Positions 7,107 through 16,261 of a DNA stretch of 40,645 bases are shown here, piece after piece (the stretch's first letter is position 1; each line of letters starts with the position of its first letter). Made by a program: the position numbers and the translations under genes. Source of the stretch: Clostridiales bacterium Firm_09 (lineage in GTDB: Bacteria > Bacillota > Clostridia > Christensenellales > DTU072); assembly GCA_001604065.1 (NCBI GenBank), contig LVAO01000008.1, forward strand, positions 1-40,645, in the 5' to 3' direction. A model generated the notes under the pieces. It saw only the letters and a program-made list of their open reading frames with translations. It searched no databases and was not told the DNA's origin.

Positions 7107-8435
7107 ATGTCAAAAACAAGGACGGGAAGCAACCGCATCGGCATACGGAACTGGATAGTCATATGGATTGTGGGGCTTGCCGGACAGCTCTGCTGGAACG
7201 TGGAAAACCAATGGTTCAATACTTTTGTCTATGCCAAAATTGCGCCCGATCCCGTCATTATCAACTGGATGGTGGCCGTAAGCGCCGCGGTAACAACGCT
7301 GTCGACCTTTGTCAGCGGCGCATTGAGCGACCGTATCGGCAGGCGTCGACCCTTTATTGCCATCGGATATGTATTATGGGGCGCTTTTACGATTGCCTTC
7401 GGCGCCACCGAATTTCTTCCCAGAAACAACTTCACCGCTCTGGCCGTCGCTGTTGTCGCCGCGGACGCTGTTATGAGCTTCTTCGGGTCTTTTGGCAACG
7501 ACGCAGGCTTCAACCCTTGGACGACCGACATTACCAACGAAAAAAACCGTGGCAATCTGGGCGCCGTCATTGCCGTGCAGCCTGTCATTGCAACCATTCT
7601 CGGCACAGTGGTCTCCGGTTTTATTATCGGCGCGCTCGATTATTTCGGATTCTTCATCATTATGGGCGGTCTGATGGCGGCTGTAGGCGTTTTCAGCTTC
7701 TTTGCCGTCAAGGATTCTCCGACGCTTCGTCCCAGCAAGGATCCCAAAGGCTTCGGACACCAGTTCCTTTCTTCCTTCAATTTCCGTCTGGTTTTCAAGG
7801 ACAGGCTCCTTCTTTGGGTATTTTTGATTTTCTCTGCCTTTTTTATCAGCTTCAACGTTTATTTCTCCTACATTCTCAATTATTTCATCTACACGTTAGG
7901 CTATGACGAAGCCAATGCGGGAATGATTATGGGCATCGGCTTGGTGGCAGCCATCCCGCTTACATTTCTTGCGGGGCCGCAGCTCAATAAAGGGCGTTTT
8001 GTCCCCGTGCTTTGCGCGGCGGTTGCGCTCAATATCGTCGGACTGCTGGTCTTGCTCGGCTCCGGACTTGCGGCTGTCGTCATCGGAATCATATTCGTAG
8101 GCGGCGGCTACATGTGCGTCTATCAGACTCTTATGATCTGGGTAAAGAATCTCTATCCCGAGGACAAACGCGGCGCCTTTGAAGGAATACGCCTTTTGTT
8201 CTATGTGCTGATTCCCATGGCGCTGGGGACAACGATTGCTTCTCCCATCATCCGTTCTCTTGGAGTAGAAGTCGTCAACGAATTTGGCGTAAAAGGTTAT
8301 GCGCCGACCAGTCCGCTGTTTGCAATTGCTGCCGCCATCGCCTTCCTCACCTATATCCCCATCTTTTTTGCCTATCGTGAACAAAAACGCCGGACCACAA
8401 AACAGCAGATTGCCTCCCCAAAATCTGATGCATAA
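7107..8435 (+). CDS. MFS transporter, SLC45/sugar-carrier-like
   Basis: This 442-residue membrane protein has about twelve hydrophobic segments. The MFS signature between helices 2 and 3 is visible as SGALSDRIGRRRPFIAIGY, and NVENQWFNTFVYAKI in helix 1 resembles bacterial SLC45-like carriers of the sugar-porter/GPH area. A second-half counterpart, LYPEDKRGAFEGIRLLFYV, follows helix 10. The substrate is probably a sugar or glycoside but the neighbours give no clue. Start ATG 7107 follows GGGAGG. It is transcribed alone from its own promoter. Confidence 0.85.
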   Translation: MSKTRTGSNRIGIRNWIVIWIVGLAGQLCWNVENQWFNTFVYAKIAPDPVIINWMVAVSAAVTTLSTFVSGALSDRIGRRRPFIAIGYVLWGAFTIAFGATEFLPRNNFTALAVAVVAADAVMSFFGSFGNDAGFNPWTTDITNEKNRGNLGAVIAVQPVIATILGTVVSGFIIGALDYFGFFIIMGGLMAAVGVFSFFAVKDSPTLRPSKDPKGFGHQFLSSFNFRLVFKDRLLLWVFLIFSAFFISFNVYFSYILNYFIYTLGYDEANAGMIMGIGLVAAIPLTFLAGPQLNKGRFVPVLCAAVALNIVGLLVLLGSGLAAVVIGIIFVGGGYMCVYQTLMIWVKNLYPEDKRGAFEGIRLLFYVLIPMALGTTIASPIIRSLGVEVVNEFGVKGYAPTSPLFAIAAAIAFLTYIPIFFAYREQKRRTTKQQIASPKSDA

Positions 8436-8465
8436 AATCGGGGCAAACGCAACTTATCCTTCCTT

Positions 8466-8483
8466 TTATGCGCCTTATGCCCG
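8466..8483 (+). promoter_or_regulatory. Tandem 9-bp near-repeat upstream of the -35
   Basis: TTATGCGCC is followed directly by TTATGCCCG, ending six bases before the -35 of the lipoprotein/LytTR operon. LytTR regulators bind direct repeats near their own promoters, so this is a candidate site. Spacing is tighter than the usual 10-12 bases between repeats. Confidence 0.25.
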
Positions 8484-8489
8484 GCACGA

Positions 8490-8518
8490 TTGACCCGGCG
8501 TGATGCCTTGGATATACT
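8490..8518 (+). promoter_or_regulatory. Promoter of the lipoprotein-LytTR-membrane protein operon
   Basis: TTGACC-17-TATACT, about 57 bases before the lipoprotein ATG. Confidence 0.7.
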
Positions 8519-8574
8519 GATATCAAAGCACGGAGGATTCTCCTGTGCAAATCCAAAAAAGGAGACGGATCGTC

Positions 8575-9261
8575 ATGAAAAAAATCCTATCCGCAATTAT
8601 TGTAGTTTTGATTGCCGGGGCTTTGGTGTTGAGCCTTGCCGCATGCGCGTTGAACGACCCTTACAGAAAACTGGAGAGAGCTTATGCCGATGTGATGGAT
8701 ACCGCAGAAAGTCTGGACAACCCTGCTGAAGCCGATCTTTCCGCGAGCAATCTGCAAATGTCCATGACCGGCGAAATATCGGGAGCTTCAAGAATGTCTT
8801 CCGAAGAAGACGATGGACCGATAACCCTGCTTGCAGCAGGCACGAACCTTGAAAAGGCACAGCAGATCCTTAACTATCTTCAATATATCCGTACCCGGCA
8901 GCAGGAATTGAACGGGTACAAATCATCGGTGAAGGTAGAAATCGCCACCTTCAAAGCAAACGTAAAGACATTCCGGTCAGAAGGATTCTCCCTGACGGCA
9001 GAAGAAAAGGAGCTTTTGAACAACTATATTGAAGAAATCAAGAGCCTGAACACCGCAATAAAAGGAACCATCGGCAAGGTTTACAATGCCCTTCAGGATG
9101 TCAAGGAGAAGTACAATGCCGCAACCATTGACCAGGCGATTGCCGAGCTGCAAGGCATTATCGAGCAGATGGATATCCGTGTCGACAGCGCCGCCCGGTT
9201 GTATGACATCGCCGTCGAAATCAACGCTTCGCTGTCGGCAAAATTGAATCCCGGAGAATAA
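8575..9261 (+). CDS. Hypothetical lipoprotein with helical ectodomain
   Basis: This 228-residue protein begins MKKILSAIIVVLIAGALV followed by the lipobox LAAC, so it should be lipidated at that Cys (about residue 23) and anchored outside the membrane. The rest is strongly helical with heptad-like stretches (LERAYADVMDTAESLD, then 110-225) and no cysteine, suggesting a coiled-coil sensor or scaffold. No family recognised. ATG 8575 follows AAGGAG; the frame opens earlier at 8545 but would bury the signal peptide. It is the first gene of a three-gene operon with a LytTR regulator, so it may be a sensed or regulated surface factor. Confidence 0.75.
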   Translation: MKKILSAIIVVLIAGALVLSLAACALNDPYRKLERAYADVMDTAESLDNPAEADLSASNLQMSMTGEISGASRMSSEEDDGPITLLAAGTNLEKAQQILNYLQYIRTRQQELNGYKSSVKVEIATFKANVKTFRSEGFSLTAEEKELLNNYIEEIKSLNTAIKGTIGKVYNALQDVKEKYNAATIDQAIAELQGIIEQMDIRVDSAARLYDIAVEINASLSAKLNPGE

Positions 9262-9279
9262 AGGAAATCCACCTTCTGC

Positions 9280-9723
9280 ATGAAAATCCGAACCGAACAC
9301 ATCTCCAATATCGCCGAAACCGAGGTAATCATCCGATGCAGGGAGGACTCCCGGGATGCCGAACGCATCGCGGGAGCCCTTCGGCTTCTGGACAAAACGA
9401 TATCCGGCAGGAAAGACGGTCAGATATACCCCTTGCCCGCCTGCGATATCTTTTATTTTGAGAGTGCGGACGATAAAACCTTTTGTTATACCGCAAAGGA
9501 TGTGTACGAAATTTCTTATCGTCTGTATGAACTGGAGGAACTGTTTTCCGGAAGTTCTTTTTTACGAGTCAACAAATACCTGATTCTTAATACAGACAAG
9601 CTCCAGAGTTTCCGTTCGACAATCAACGGACGCATGGAAGCCCTGCTGAAAAACGGCGAAAAGGTAGAGATTTCCAGAAACTATGTTCCCGCCCTGAAGC
9701 TTCTTTTAGGAGGCAGACAATGA
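9280..9723 (+). CDS. LytTR-domain DNA-binding regulator
   Basis: This 147-residue protein has no receiver domain. An N-terminal ~45-residue segment (MKIRTEHISNIAETEVIIRC onward) precedes a LytTR domain with the typical core IYPLPACDIFYFESADDKTFCYT, then LFSGSSFLRVNKYLILNTDKL and the final strand NGEKVEISRNYVPALKLLL. Stand-alone LytTR proteins of this size are paired with a small membrane protein that holds them inactive (the HdrR/HdrM and BrsR/BrsM type). The next gene overlaps by four bases and fits that partner. ATG 9280 has a weak AAAGGAAA about twelve bases upstream. Confidence 0.85.
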   Translation: MKIRTEHISNIAETEVIIRCREDSRDAERIAGALRLLDKTISGRKDGQIYPLPACDIFYFESADDKTFCYTAKDVYEISYRLYELEELFSGSSFLRVNKYLILNTDKLQSFRSTINGRMEALLKNGEKVEISRNYVPALKLLLGGRQ

Positions 9724-10172
9724 AGCAGAGCATCATCAATTTTCTGAAGCGCTGGAGCGTTTCGTATATCCTTTTTTCTGCGTTGTTTGCGCTGATTTGC
9801 ATCTATATCAAGCGCAGACTGAACCTCGATGTCAGCTATCTGAAAGTGTTTTGGGGCGCAGCCGTTTCGGCTGTTTTCTGCGCGGGTTCCATATCGCTGT
9901 TCAGGATGCGCAAGGGAAATACCGTTGTAAAAATACTTCTTGGTCTGTTTGCGCTGCTTCCCGCAGTTTTCGTCATGCGCAGGATCTTCGGAGTCAAAAT
10001 CTTCCGATTCGGTTCGGCACTATTTATAGTCGGCAGCTTTTTTGCCTTGATCTACGGGATAGTGGTCACTGCTTATGCTGTCGCCGCAAAACGGCAATCC
10101 GACCGCCTGAACGACCTTTTGAAAACCAGAAAAAAGCAGGTGGAATCGGAGAAAGAACCGGAGAAAAAATAA
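9720..10172 (+). CDS. Small membrane protein, likely LytTR partner
   Basis: This 150-residue protein has four predicted membrane helices (about 13-30, 40-60, 70-87, 101-123) and a highly charged cytosolic tail rich in Lys, Glu and Arg (about 124-150). Size, topology and the ATGA overlap with the LytTR gene match the DUF3021-like membrane partners of LytTR regulatory systems, but residue-level similarity is not clear to me. It would sequester or inactivate the regulator at the membrane (inference). Confidence 0.7.
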   Translation: MKQSIINFLKRWSVSYILFSALFALICIYIKRRLNLDVSYLKVFWGAAVSAVFCAGSISLFRMRKGNTVVKILLGLFALLPAVFVMRRIFGVKIFRFGSALFIVGSFFALIYGIVVTAYAVAAKRQSDRLNDLLKTRKKQVESEKEPEKK

Positions 10173-10186
10173 CTACCCCCGGATTT

Positions 10187-11452
10187 TCAGTCATCCTTTG
10201 CATCTTCCTTAAGCTCCGGCATGCCCATCGGCTCATTATCCGGCATACACGCAGTCGTAATTTGAGAATAGGCGGGAGCTGAATCGTTTTTATTGAGAAT
10301 CTTAAGAAAAATGGGTGTCAGAAGGGAAGATACGATCACCAATCCCAAGGCGTAGGGCATGAAACTATCGTTGATGAAGCCGCCGGAAACTCCTTTTTGG
10401 ACGGTAATCAGAAGGACTTCCGCCCGCGGCATCATGCCGATGCCGATAAAGAGGGAATCACGCCATCCGAATTTGCAGATTCGGGCACCCAGACCGCAGC
10501 CGGCAACCTTGCCGATCATTCCTGCGACGATCAGCATCAGTCCGAAGAGGAATGTCGTCATATCAAAGTTTTGAAATTTGTTGTTGATGCCGATGCTTGC
10601 AAAGAAAATGGGCGCAAAAATAAGATAGGCGCCGATATCGACGCGATGTTCAATATATTTGCTGGACTTCAGGCCGGAAAGCACAACTCCGGCAATAAAC
10701 GCGCCGGTGATATCGGCCACTCCGAAAACCTCTTCGGCAGAAAAGGCAAGCAAAAAACATATGACAAGAGAAAATATGGGCATCCGTCTGTTGTGAGGAT
10801 AGAGTTTCTCCATTCTTCTGAACAGGAAATTCATCACCAGTCCGATGCCTATTGCGAAGAGAAAGAATAAGAACGTATTGGAAAGTACGCGGACGGGGTT
10901 GACCGTGGTATCCTTCATGCTGATAATGAAGGAAAGAATGCACAAACCGATAATATCGTCAAGTATGGCGGCCGAAATGATGGCTGTGCCTGTCCTGCTG
11001 TTCAGCTTTCCGAGTTCTTTGAGCGTCGCAACGGTGATGCTGACGCTGGTCGCCGTCAGAACGGTGCCATAGTACAGATTGGTCAGCAGTTGCTCCCGTG
11101 TGGGTTGAAATCCGCCATTGAATAACGTTGCGATAAGAACTCCCAACCCCATGGGAAGAACAACACCCAATACCGTTATGACCACGGATGCCAGACCGGT
11201 TGCCCTTAGCTGCTTCAGATTGGTTTCCATTCCGGCAGTAAACATAATCATAATGACGCCGACTTCGGCAAAGGTCTTTAATGTTTCGCTTCCGTGCACA
11301 ATGCCGAACATTGAGGGCCCCAGCAGGATGCCCGCGAAAAGCGCACCCACAACCTCCGGAATTCCCAGCTTGCGCATCAATAAACTAAATGATTTGGTGG
11401 CAAATAAAATAAGCGCCAAATCTAAAAAAATCCAATAAAATCCCGTATCCAT
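10187..11452 (-). CDS. Cation:proton antiporter, CPA2 (KefB/Nha-type) family
   Basis: This 421-residue integral membrane protein has about twelve to thirteen helices and the CPA2 pattern: LGIPEVVGALFAGILLGPS near the start, ATSVSITVATLKELGKLNSRTGTAIISAAILDDIIGL holding the paired-acid ion site region (DD), and GIGMMPRAEVLLI late. It would exchange Na+ or K+ for protons. No RCK/TrkA domain is attached, unlike full KefB. ATG 11452 follows AGGAAA; upstream in-frame codons to 11566 cover the promoter, so the longer start is rejected. It is convergent with the LytTR operon. Confidence 0.85.
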   Translation of the reverse strand: MDTGFYWIFLDLALILFATKSFSLLMRKLGIPEVVGALFAGILLGPSMFGIVHGSETLKTFAEVGVIMIMFTAGMETNLKQLRATGLASVVITVLGVVLPMGLGVLIATLFNGGFQPTREQLLTNLYYGTVLTATSVSITVATLKELGKLNSRTGTAIISAAILDDIIGLCILSFIISMKDTTVNPVRVLSNTFLFFLFAIGIGLVMNFLFRRMEKLYPHNRRMPIFSLVICFLLAFSAEEVFGVADITGAFIAGVVLSGLKSSKYIEHRVDIGAYLIFAPIFFASIGINNKFQNFDMTTFLFGLMLIVAGMIGKVAGCGLGARICKFGWRDSLFIGIGMMPRAEVLLITVQKGVSGGFINDSFMPYALGLVIVSSLLTPIFLKILNKNDSAPAYSQITTACMPDNEPMGMPELKEDAKDD

Positions 11453-11477
11453 GATTTCCTGCTTTTTATCGACTTTT

Positions 11478-11506
11478 ATTATATACTTTTGTTTTGCTAT
11501 AGTCAA
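11478..11506 (-). promoter_or_regulatory. Promoter of the antiporter gene
   Basis: TTGACT-17-TATAAT on the minus strand, about 25 bases upstream of ATG 11452. Confidence 0.75.
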
Positions 11507-11582
11507 ACGTACACGGCCTCCACAGCAAAAAGTGTATTTTTGTGTGCTTGCGCGGCATACTACCATGAGCGGAGGTTAAAAA

Positions 11583-12176
11583 ATGAATCTTAAAGACAGC
11601 AAAACTTACAAGAATCTTGCCAAGGCATTCGCAGGAGAATGCCAGGCGCATATCCGTTATATGTTTCTTAAACGATCAGCGGAGCAGGAAGGTCTTACCG
11701 CAATGGCAAATCTCATCGATGATATCATCCGACAGGAATTCAACCATGCTCGGATGCTTTATTCTTTTATTCAGTCCGCAAGCGGTACGGGCATCAACAA
11801 TATAGAAATCGATTCCGGATATCCCTTCAAAGAAAAATGGAATATTATAGACAACCTGAAGATCGCAGCGGATAATGAAAACGGAGAAGCGACAAAGATT
11901 TATCCCGCCTATATGATTGCCGCAAACGACGAGGGTTTTCACAATATCGGCGGTTTGTTCAATCATCTTGTTCAGGTCGAAACCTGCCATAAGTATATTT
12001 TTTCTGAGCTTTATACGCAAATGAAGAACGGCACAATGTATAAAAAAGGAAAGCCCGTCAAATGGAAGTGTATGGATTGCGGACACGAAGCCATTTCTTA
12101 CGAGGCATGGACAGAATGTCCCCTGTGCCATGCCGGGCAGGGTGCGGTTGCGATAAAGATTACAGAGGAGGATTGA
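11583..12176 (+). CDS. rbr: Rubrerythrin
   Basis: This 197-residue protein reduces hydrogen peroxide with electrons from rubredoxin-like donors in the cytosol of anaerobes. The ferritin-like domain (about 1-150) shows the diiron carboxylates in FAGECQAHIRY, IIRQEFNHARM and the later ANDEGFHNIGGLFNHLVQVETCHKYIF. The C-terminal rubredoxin-like domain carries CMDCG and CPLC as the four Fe ligands. Length is normal. ATG 11583 follows GGAGG. The promoter is unclear; CATACT near 11561 has no good -35. No PerR box was noticed. Confidence 0.93.
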   Translation: MNLKDSKTYKNLAKAFAGECQAHIRYMFLKRSAEQEGLTAMANLIDDIIRQEFNHARMLYSFIQSASGTGINNIEIDSGYPFKEKWNIIDNLKIAADNENGEATKIYPAYMIAANDEGFHNIGGLFNHLVQVETCHKYIFSELYTQMKNGTMYKKGKPVKWKCMDCGHEAISYEAWTECPLCHAGQGAVAIKITEED

Positions 12177-12193
12177 CAACGATTTCTCTTACT

Positions 12194-13624
12194 TCAATGA
12201 TAAATTTCATCCGCAATTTCTGTCCGAACGTTGCTTTCTTCCTGCCTCCGCAGCGCCAACTCCTCGCGGATATCCGACAGGAATCTGCCATCCAGCTTAT
12301 AAAAGAAAAATGGTACGATGGATAGAAGGTTGAACACGGCGGGAATCAACGTGAACATCAGAAATATTCCCTGTTGTGTTCTCTCGGATTGCTGATAGAG
12401 GTCATTTTTGCCCGGTATCAGTTCTCCTGTTCCCATTGCAGTAAAACCAATCCAGGTAAGAATCAATGTCATGGTAAAATCTTTGAATCCGCTTGCAACC
12501 TTGCTTCTCAGGGACATCAGCGAGAAAGTAATGCCCTCCTGGCGTGTTCCCTCCTTCCATTGCATATAATCCAGGGTGTCCGCGCACATCAGCGTGGGTA
12601 CGACGTTGAGAACACCTGTAGGAATTCCCATAAAGAACATCATCCCCGCAATCAGATACAAATTCATGTATGCCTTGCCCACAAAGAACAGGATCGTCAT
12701 GACTGCCGACAGAAACAAAGTGGAAAGAATATATTGACGTCTTCCGCTCAGCTTTTTGATAATGAACGGGGGAATAACCATGCCGACAAATGATCCGATT
12801 GCTACGGGAATTGCAAAAAGAAGCTGGCTTTGGGGCTTAAGAAAGATATAGGTCACTACGTAGACGATCGACGCAGAAATGATATTGCGGAAAAAGGACA
12901 GAAAATTGCCGGAAATCAGCAGCAAGAGAGGCTTGTTGCGTCCCAGATATCTGAAACCTTCAAACACATTATGTGTCTCCACCGGCACCGGTGGAATATT
13001 CTCTTTGATGCGCTTGCCCCCTGCTATCAATGCGGAAGCGCCGCAAACGGCAAGCACAACCGCCGTACCCAGATAAACCATCGACAAGCTCTTTGATAGA
13101 ATCGCCCCCAGCGATATGAATACCAGCGCGCTTTCGCCGCCCGCCGATCCGCACAGCCTGCCGAAGGAAATCATTTTTGTACGCTCTTCGTTATTGGGCG
13201 AAGATACGCTGGGCAATGCCTGAAGCGGCGCATCCACAAACGTATAAAAAGAGCACCAGACAAAATAGGTGACATACATATAGACAATATTCAACGTGCT
13301 CCCGAAATTGACAGGCAGAAACAACAATATTGTCATAATGCCATATGGTATGCTCAAATAAATCAGATAGGGCCTCAATTTGCCGAATCTGGATTTCGTG
13401 CGGTCAATGATGCTGCCTTCTATGGGATCATTGACGCCGTCCCAGATCTTCGCGATCAAAAACATCGTGCCGACAACAAGGGGGTTCACCTTAAGAATGG
13501 TAGTATAAAAAATCAGAAGATACCCTTGCGTAAGACCCGCTATAGAACTCCCGAAAAAGTTACTGATGCCGTAAATCAAATAATCTTTTATACTGAGATA
13601 TTTTTTATCGACGGTGGCAGCCAT
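12194..13624 (-). CDS. Glycoside-pentoside-hexuronide (GPH) family MFS carrier
   Basis: This 476-residue membrane protein has about twelve helices and GPH-family landmarks: YLIYGISNFFGSSIAGLTQGYLLIFYT at the start, AKIWDGVNDPIEGSIIDRTKSRFGKLRPYL after helix 2, and CADTLDYMQWKEGTRQEGITFSL in the second half. It would import a sugar or glycoside with a cation. No linked glycosidase gene lies next to it, so the substrate is unknown. ATG 13624 follows GGAGG at seven bases. It is convergent with rubrerythrin, 17 bases apart. Confidence 0.88.
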   Translation of the reverse strand: MAATVDKKYLSIKDYLIYGISNFFGSSIAGLTQGYLLIFYTTILKVNPLVVGTMFLIAKIWDGVNDPIEGSIIDRTKSRFGKLRPYLIYLSIPYGIMTILLFLPVNFGSTLNIVYMYVTYFVWCSFYTFVDAPLQALPSVSSPNNEERTKMISFGRLCGSAGGESALVFISLGAILSKSLSMVYLGTAVVLAVCGASALIAGGKRIKENIPPVPVETHNVFEGFRYLGRNKPLLLLISGNFLSFFRNIISASIVYVVTYIFLKPQSQLLFAIPVAIGSFVGMVIPPFIIKKLSGRRQYILSTLFLSAVMTILFFVGKAYMNLYLIAGMMFFMGIPTGVLNVVPTLMCADTLDYMQWKEGTRQEGITFSLMSLRSKVASGFKDFTMTLILTWIGFTAMGTGELIPGKNDLYQQSERTQQGIFLMFTLIPAVFNLLSIVPFFFYKLDGRFLSDIREELALRRQEESNVRTEIADEIYH

Positions 13625-13652
13625 GCATTATCCTCCGGTACACAACAAGACC

Positions 13653-13681
13653 AGTCTAAAGGATAAGGCAGAAGCTGTCAA
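13653..13681 (-). promoter_or_regulatory. Promoter of the GPH carrier gene
   Basis: TTGACA-17-TAGACT on the minus strand, about 28 bases upstream of the ATG. Confidence 0.7.
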
Positions 13682-13739
13682 TAGCGAATATGCATTTTCT
13701 TTTGTCGGCAATTCCGGCGTTTGGTTGCGCTCCGTCAAA

Positions 13740-16178
13740 TCAAATGAACAAGCTCATGTCGCTCTCTTCTGCGTTGGCCAGCATTCTCGCCGCGCCCGCA
13801 ATTTCGACGCCGTCAATAAGCTCTTCTTTCCGGAGGCCCATGACGTCCATGCTCATCGAGCAGGCAAGCAGCCGGACTCCGTTCTTCTGCGCAAGGGCAA
13901 TAAGCTCTTCCAGGCTCGAAATATTCTTTTTCTTCATGATGCCGCGGATCATTCTGGTGCCCATCCCGCCCATATTCATTCTGGACAATCCGAGCTTCAG
14001 ACTTCCGCGCGGCATCATCATACCGAACATCTTTTCGATAAAGGTCTTCTTCACCGCCGTTTTTTCGCGTTTCCTGAGAATATTGAGTCCCCAGAAGGTA
14101 AAGAACATTTCGACATGCCTTCCCATTGCCGCCGCCGCGTTGGCCATGATGAATGAGGCGATTGCTTTGTCGAGGTCTCCGGAGAAAACAATGAAATTTT
14201 TATTGTTGCCGTGCGTAATCACTTTGCAGCCGTTGTCGACGGCCGCCGCGGCTTTTTTGATGCGCGCGGTAATGGTCCCCCTGTTTTCGCTCATGCCAAG
14301 AAATTCGTTGCCCGTTCTGCGGCAAAAGCCCTCCACATCGCCTGCGAAGGCAGGATCGGTTGTGGAAATTTCAACAATCTGTCCGATCGCGGCGTTTTTG
14401 AGCGCCTCAGAAAGTTTGACCACGGGACCCGGGCACTGCAGCCCGCAAGCGTCCAGCCGGATGACCTCATGATGTTCCATTTTAACCTCCGTCTGAGTTT
14501 CGGTATTGATTCTGACAGAAGGCGCGGTGAGCGTTTTGCGGTAGATGGAATTATACAAGCGGTATCCGCCGCTCAGATTGTACGCTTCAAAACCGTTCTG
14601 TACAAGGATTCTTGCCGCAATATAGCCACGCAATCCTATCTGGCAGGTCACATAGACAGGCTTGCCTTTGTCCAATTCGCCAATGCGGCTGCGCAATTCA
14701 TCCACAGGGATGTTTATATAATTATCTATATGGCCGTTTTCGTATTCCGCCGCAGTGCGGGTGTCGAGAAGCGTGACATCGCTGCGTTTTGAAAGTTCCT
14801 CCACGTCGTGCCAATGATAGATTTTTTCTCTGCCCTCCATGATGTTCTCAATCACGTATCCCGCCATATTGACGGGATCCTTTGCAGAAGAATACGGCGG
14901 AGCGTAGCAAAGCTCCAGCTCGGTCAGATCGTGGGCGGTCATACCGGCACGGATGGCAGTTGCGAACACATCCGCCCGCTTATCCGTACCGTCATAGCCG
15001 ACCAGTTGGGCGCCCAGAATCCTGCCTGTCTTTTTGTCAAAAATGGTTTTGACGGACATATTGACTGCCCCGGGGTAATAGCCCGCGTGATTGGCAGAAT
15101 AGGTGAACGATTTTTCATAATCAAGTCCCAGCCGTCTGGCGGTTTTTTCGCTGATACCCGTTGCCGCGACGGTCAAATCAAAAACTTTGAGAATAGAGCT
15201 TCCCTGGGAGCCTTTGTATTCGGATTTCAACCCGCAGATATTGTCCGCGGCGATGCGTCCCTGTTTGTTGGCGGGACCCGCAAGCGGTATCATCGCGGGT
15301 TGACCGGTGACAAAATCCGTAATTTCCACCGCGTCCCCCGCGGCATAGATATCGGGGTCGGAAGTGCGCATGTATTTGTCTGCTTTGATGCCTCCGCGTT
15401 TATTGCATTCGATACCGCTTTCGGAAGCCAGCCTGCTGTCCGGCTTGACGCCGATGGCAAGCACGGCAAAATCCGCTTCGTACAGATTGCCTCCGGCCGA
15501 AATCTCCAGTCCGCCGGGCTTTTGCACGATGCGTTCCAATCCCGCGCCGAAAAGAAGTTTTACACCCTTTGCCCGCATATGGTTCTGGACATCTGCAACC
15601 ATATCAAAATCAAGCGGCGGCAAAATCTGGTCGGCAAGCTCGGCAAGAGTCACGTCAATCCCCGCTTTGACAAGATTTTCCGCAAGCTCGACACCAATAA
15701 AGCCGCCGCCGACAACAAAAGCCTTTTTGGGGGTTTGATTCTCTATAAAATCCTTGATTCTGTAAGTGTCTGGAATATTGCGCAGCACAAAAACCCTGTC
15801 CGATTTTATGCCTTCAATCGGCGGAACAATGGGTTCGGCGCCGGGGGACAACACCATTTTGTCATAGGACTCTTGATAAATCTCTCCCGTTTTTACTTTT
15901 TTGACCGTGATTATTTTATTAGCTCTGTCTATGGAGACCGCCTCGGAAAAAGTCCTTACATCAACATTGAATTTGGATTTGAAGCTTTCGGGCGTCATTA
16001 CGGTCAGTCGTTCCTTCTCTTTGATTTCGCCGCCGATATAATAGGGTAATCCGCAGTTTGCAAAAGAAATGAATTCGCCGCGCTCCAGCATGATGATTTG
16101 AGCATTTTCATCCAGCCTTCTCAGTCTCGCCGCCGCAGTCGCACCGCCGGCGACTCCGCCCACTATCACAATCTTCAT
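13740..16178 (-). CDS. Four-domain CoA-disulfide reductase / rhodanese / TusA / DsrE protein
   Basis: This 812-residue protein joins four sulfur-redox modules. Residues 1-445 form a FAD/NAD(P)H disulfide reductase of the CoA-disulfide reductase group: VIVGGVAGGATAAARLRR for FAD, active Cys42 in SFANCGLPYY, second Rossmann VVGGGFIGVELAE, FAD motif YAAGDA. Residues about 455-550 are rhodanese with Cys512 in TCQIGLRG. Residues 570-640 are TusA/SirA with CPGP at 582-585. Residues 650-812 are DsrE-like with Cys in LLACSMSMDVMG. All reactive cysteines are present. This architecture is known in anaerobic Firmicutes and probably moves persulfide or polysulfide sulfur. A palindrome lies upstream. Weak or no ribosome site precedes ATG 16178. 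Confidence 0.9.
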   Translation of the reverse strand: MKIVIVGGVAGGATAAARLRRLDENAQIIMLERGEFISFANCGLPYYIGGEIKEKERLTVMTPESFKSKFNVDVRTFSEAVSIDRANKIITVKKVKTGEIYQESYDKMVLSPGAEPIVPPIEGIKSDRVFVLRNIPDTYRIKDFIENQTPKKAFVVGGGFIGVELAENLVKAGIDVTLAELADQILPPLDFDMVADVQNHMRAKGVKLLFGAGLERIVQKPGGLEISAGGNLYEADFAVLAIGVKPDSRLASESGIECNKRGGIKADKYMRTSDPDIYAAGDAVEITDFVTGQPAMIPLAGPANKQGRIAADNICGLKSEYKGSQGSSILKVFDLTVAATGISEKTARRLGLDYEKSFTYSANHAGYYPGAVNMSVKTIFDKKTGRILGAQLVGYDGTDKRADVFATAIRAGMTAHDLTELELCYAPPYSSAKDPVNMAGYVIENIMEGREKIYHWHDVEELSKRSDVTLLDTRTAAEYENGHIDNYINIPVDELRSRIGELDKGKPVYVTCQIGLRGYIAARILVQNGFEAYNLSGGYRLYNSIYRKTLTAPSVRINTETQTEVKMEHHEVIRLDACGLQCPGPVVKLSEALKNAAIGQIVEISTTDPAFAGDVEGFCRRTGNEFLGMSENRGTITARIKKAAAAVDNGCKVITHGNNKNFIVFSGDLDKAIASFIMANAAAAMGRHVEMFFTFWGLNILRKREKTAVKKTFIEKMFGMMMPRGSLKLGLSRMNMGGMGTRMIRGIMKKKNISSLEELIALAQKNGVRLLACSMSMDVMGLRKEELIDGVEIAGAARMLANAEESDMSLFI

Positions 16179-16235
16179 ATAAATACCTCTACGATTATTA
16201 TGTTTCCATTATATTGTTTTCACCAAAATAATAAA

Positions 16236-16248
16236 GTGACTTAGTCAC
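16236..16248. promoter_or_regulatory. Perfect palindrome GTGAC-TTA-GTCAC, candidate operator
   Basis: It lies about 58 bases upstream of the CoA-disulfide-reductase gene and about 25 bases upstream of a TATAAT on its strand. The half-sites resemble those of CRP/FNR-type activators, but spacing differs from the classical TGTGA-N6-TCACA. Regulator unknown. Confidence 0.4.
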
Positions 16249-16261
16249 CGAAACGGTTTTT

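Noticed and set aside
14808-16049. Plus-strand ORF of 413 codons
   Set aside because: It lies fully antisense to the CoA-disulfide reductase gene, has no ribosome site or recognisable domains, and arises from codon bias of the real gene.
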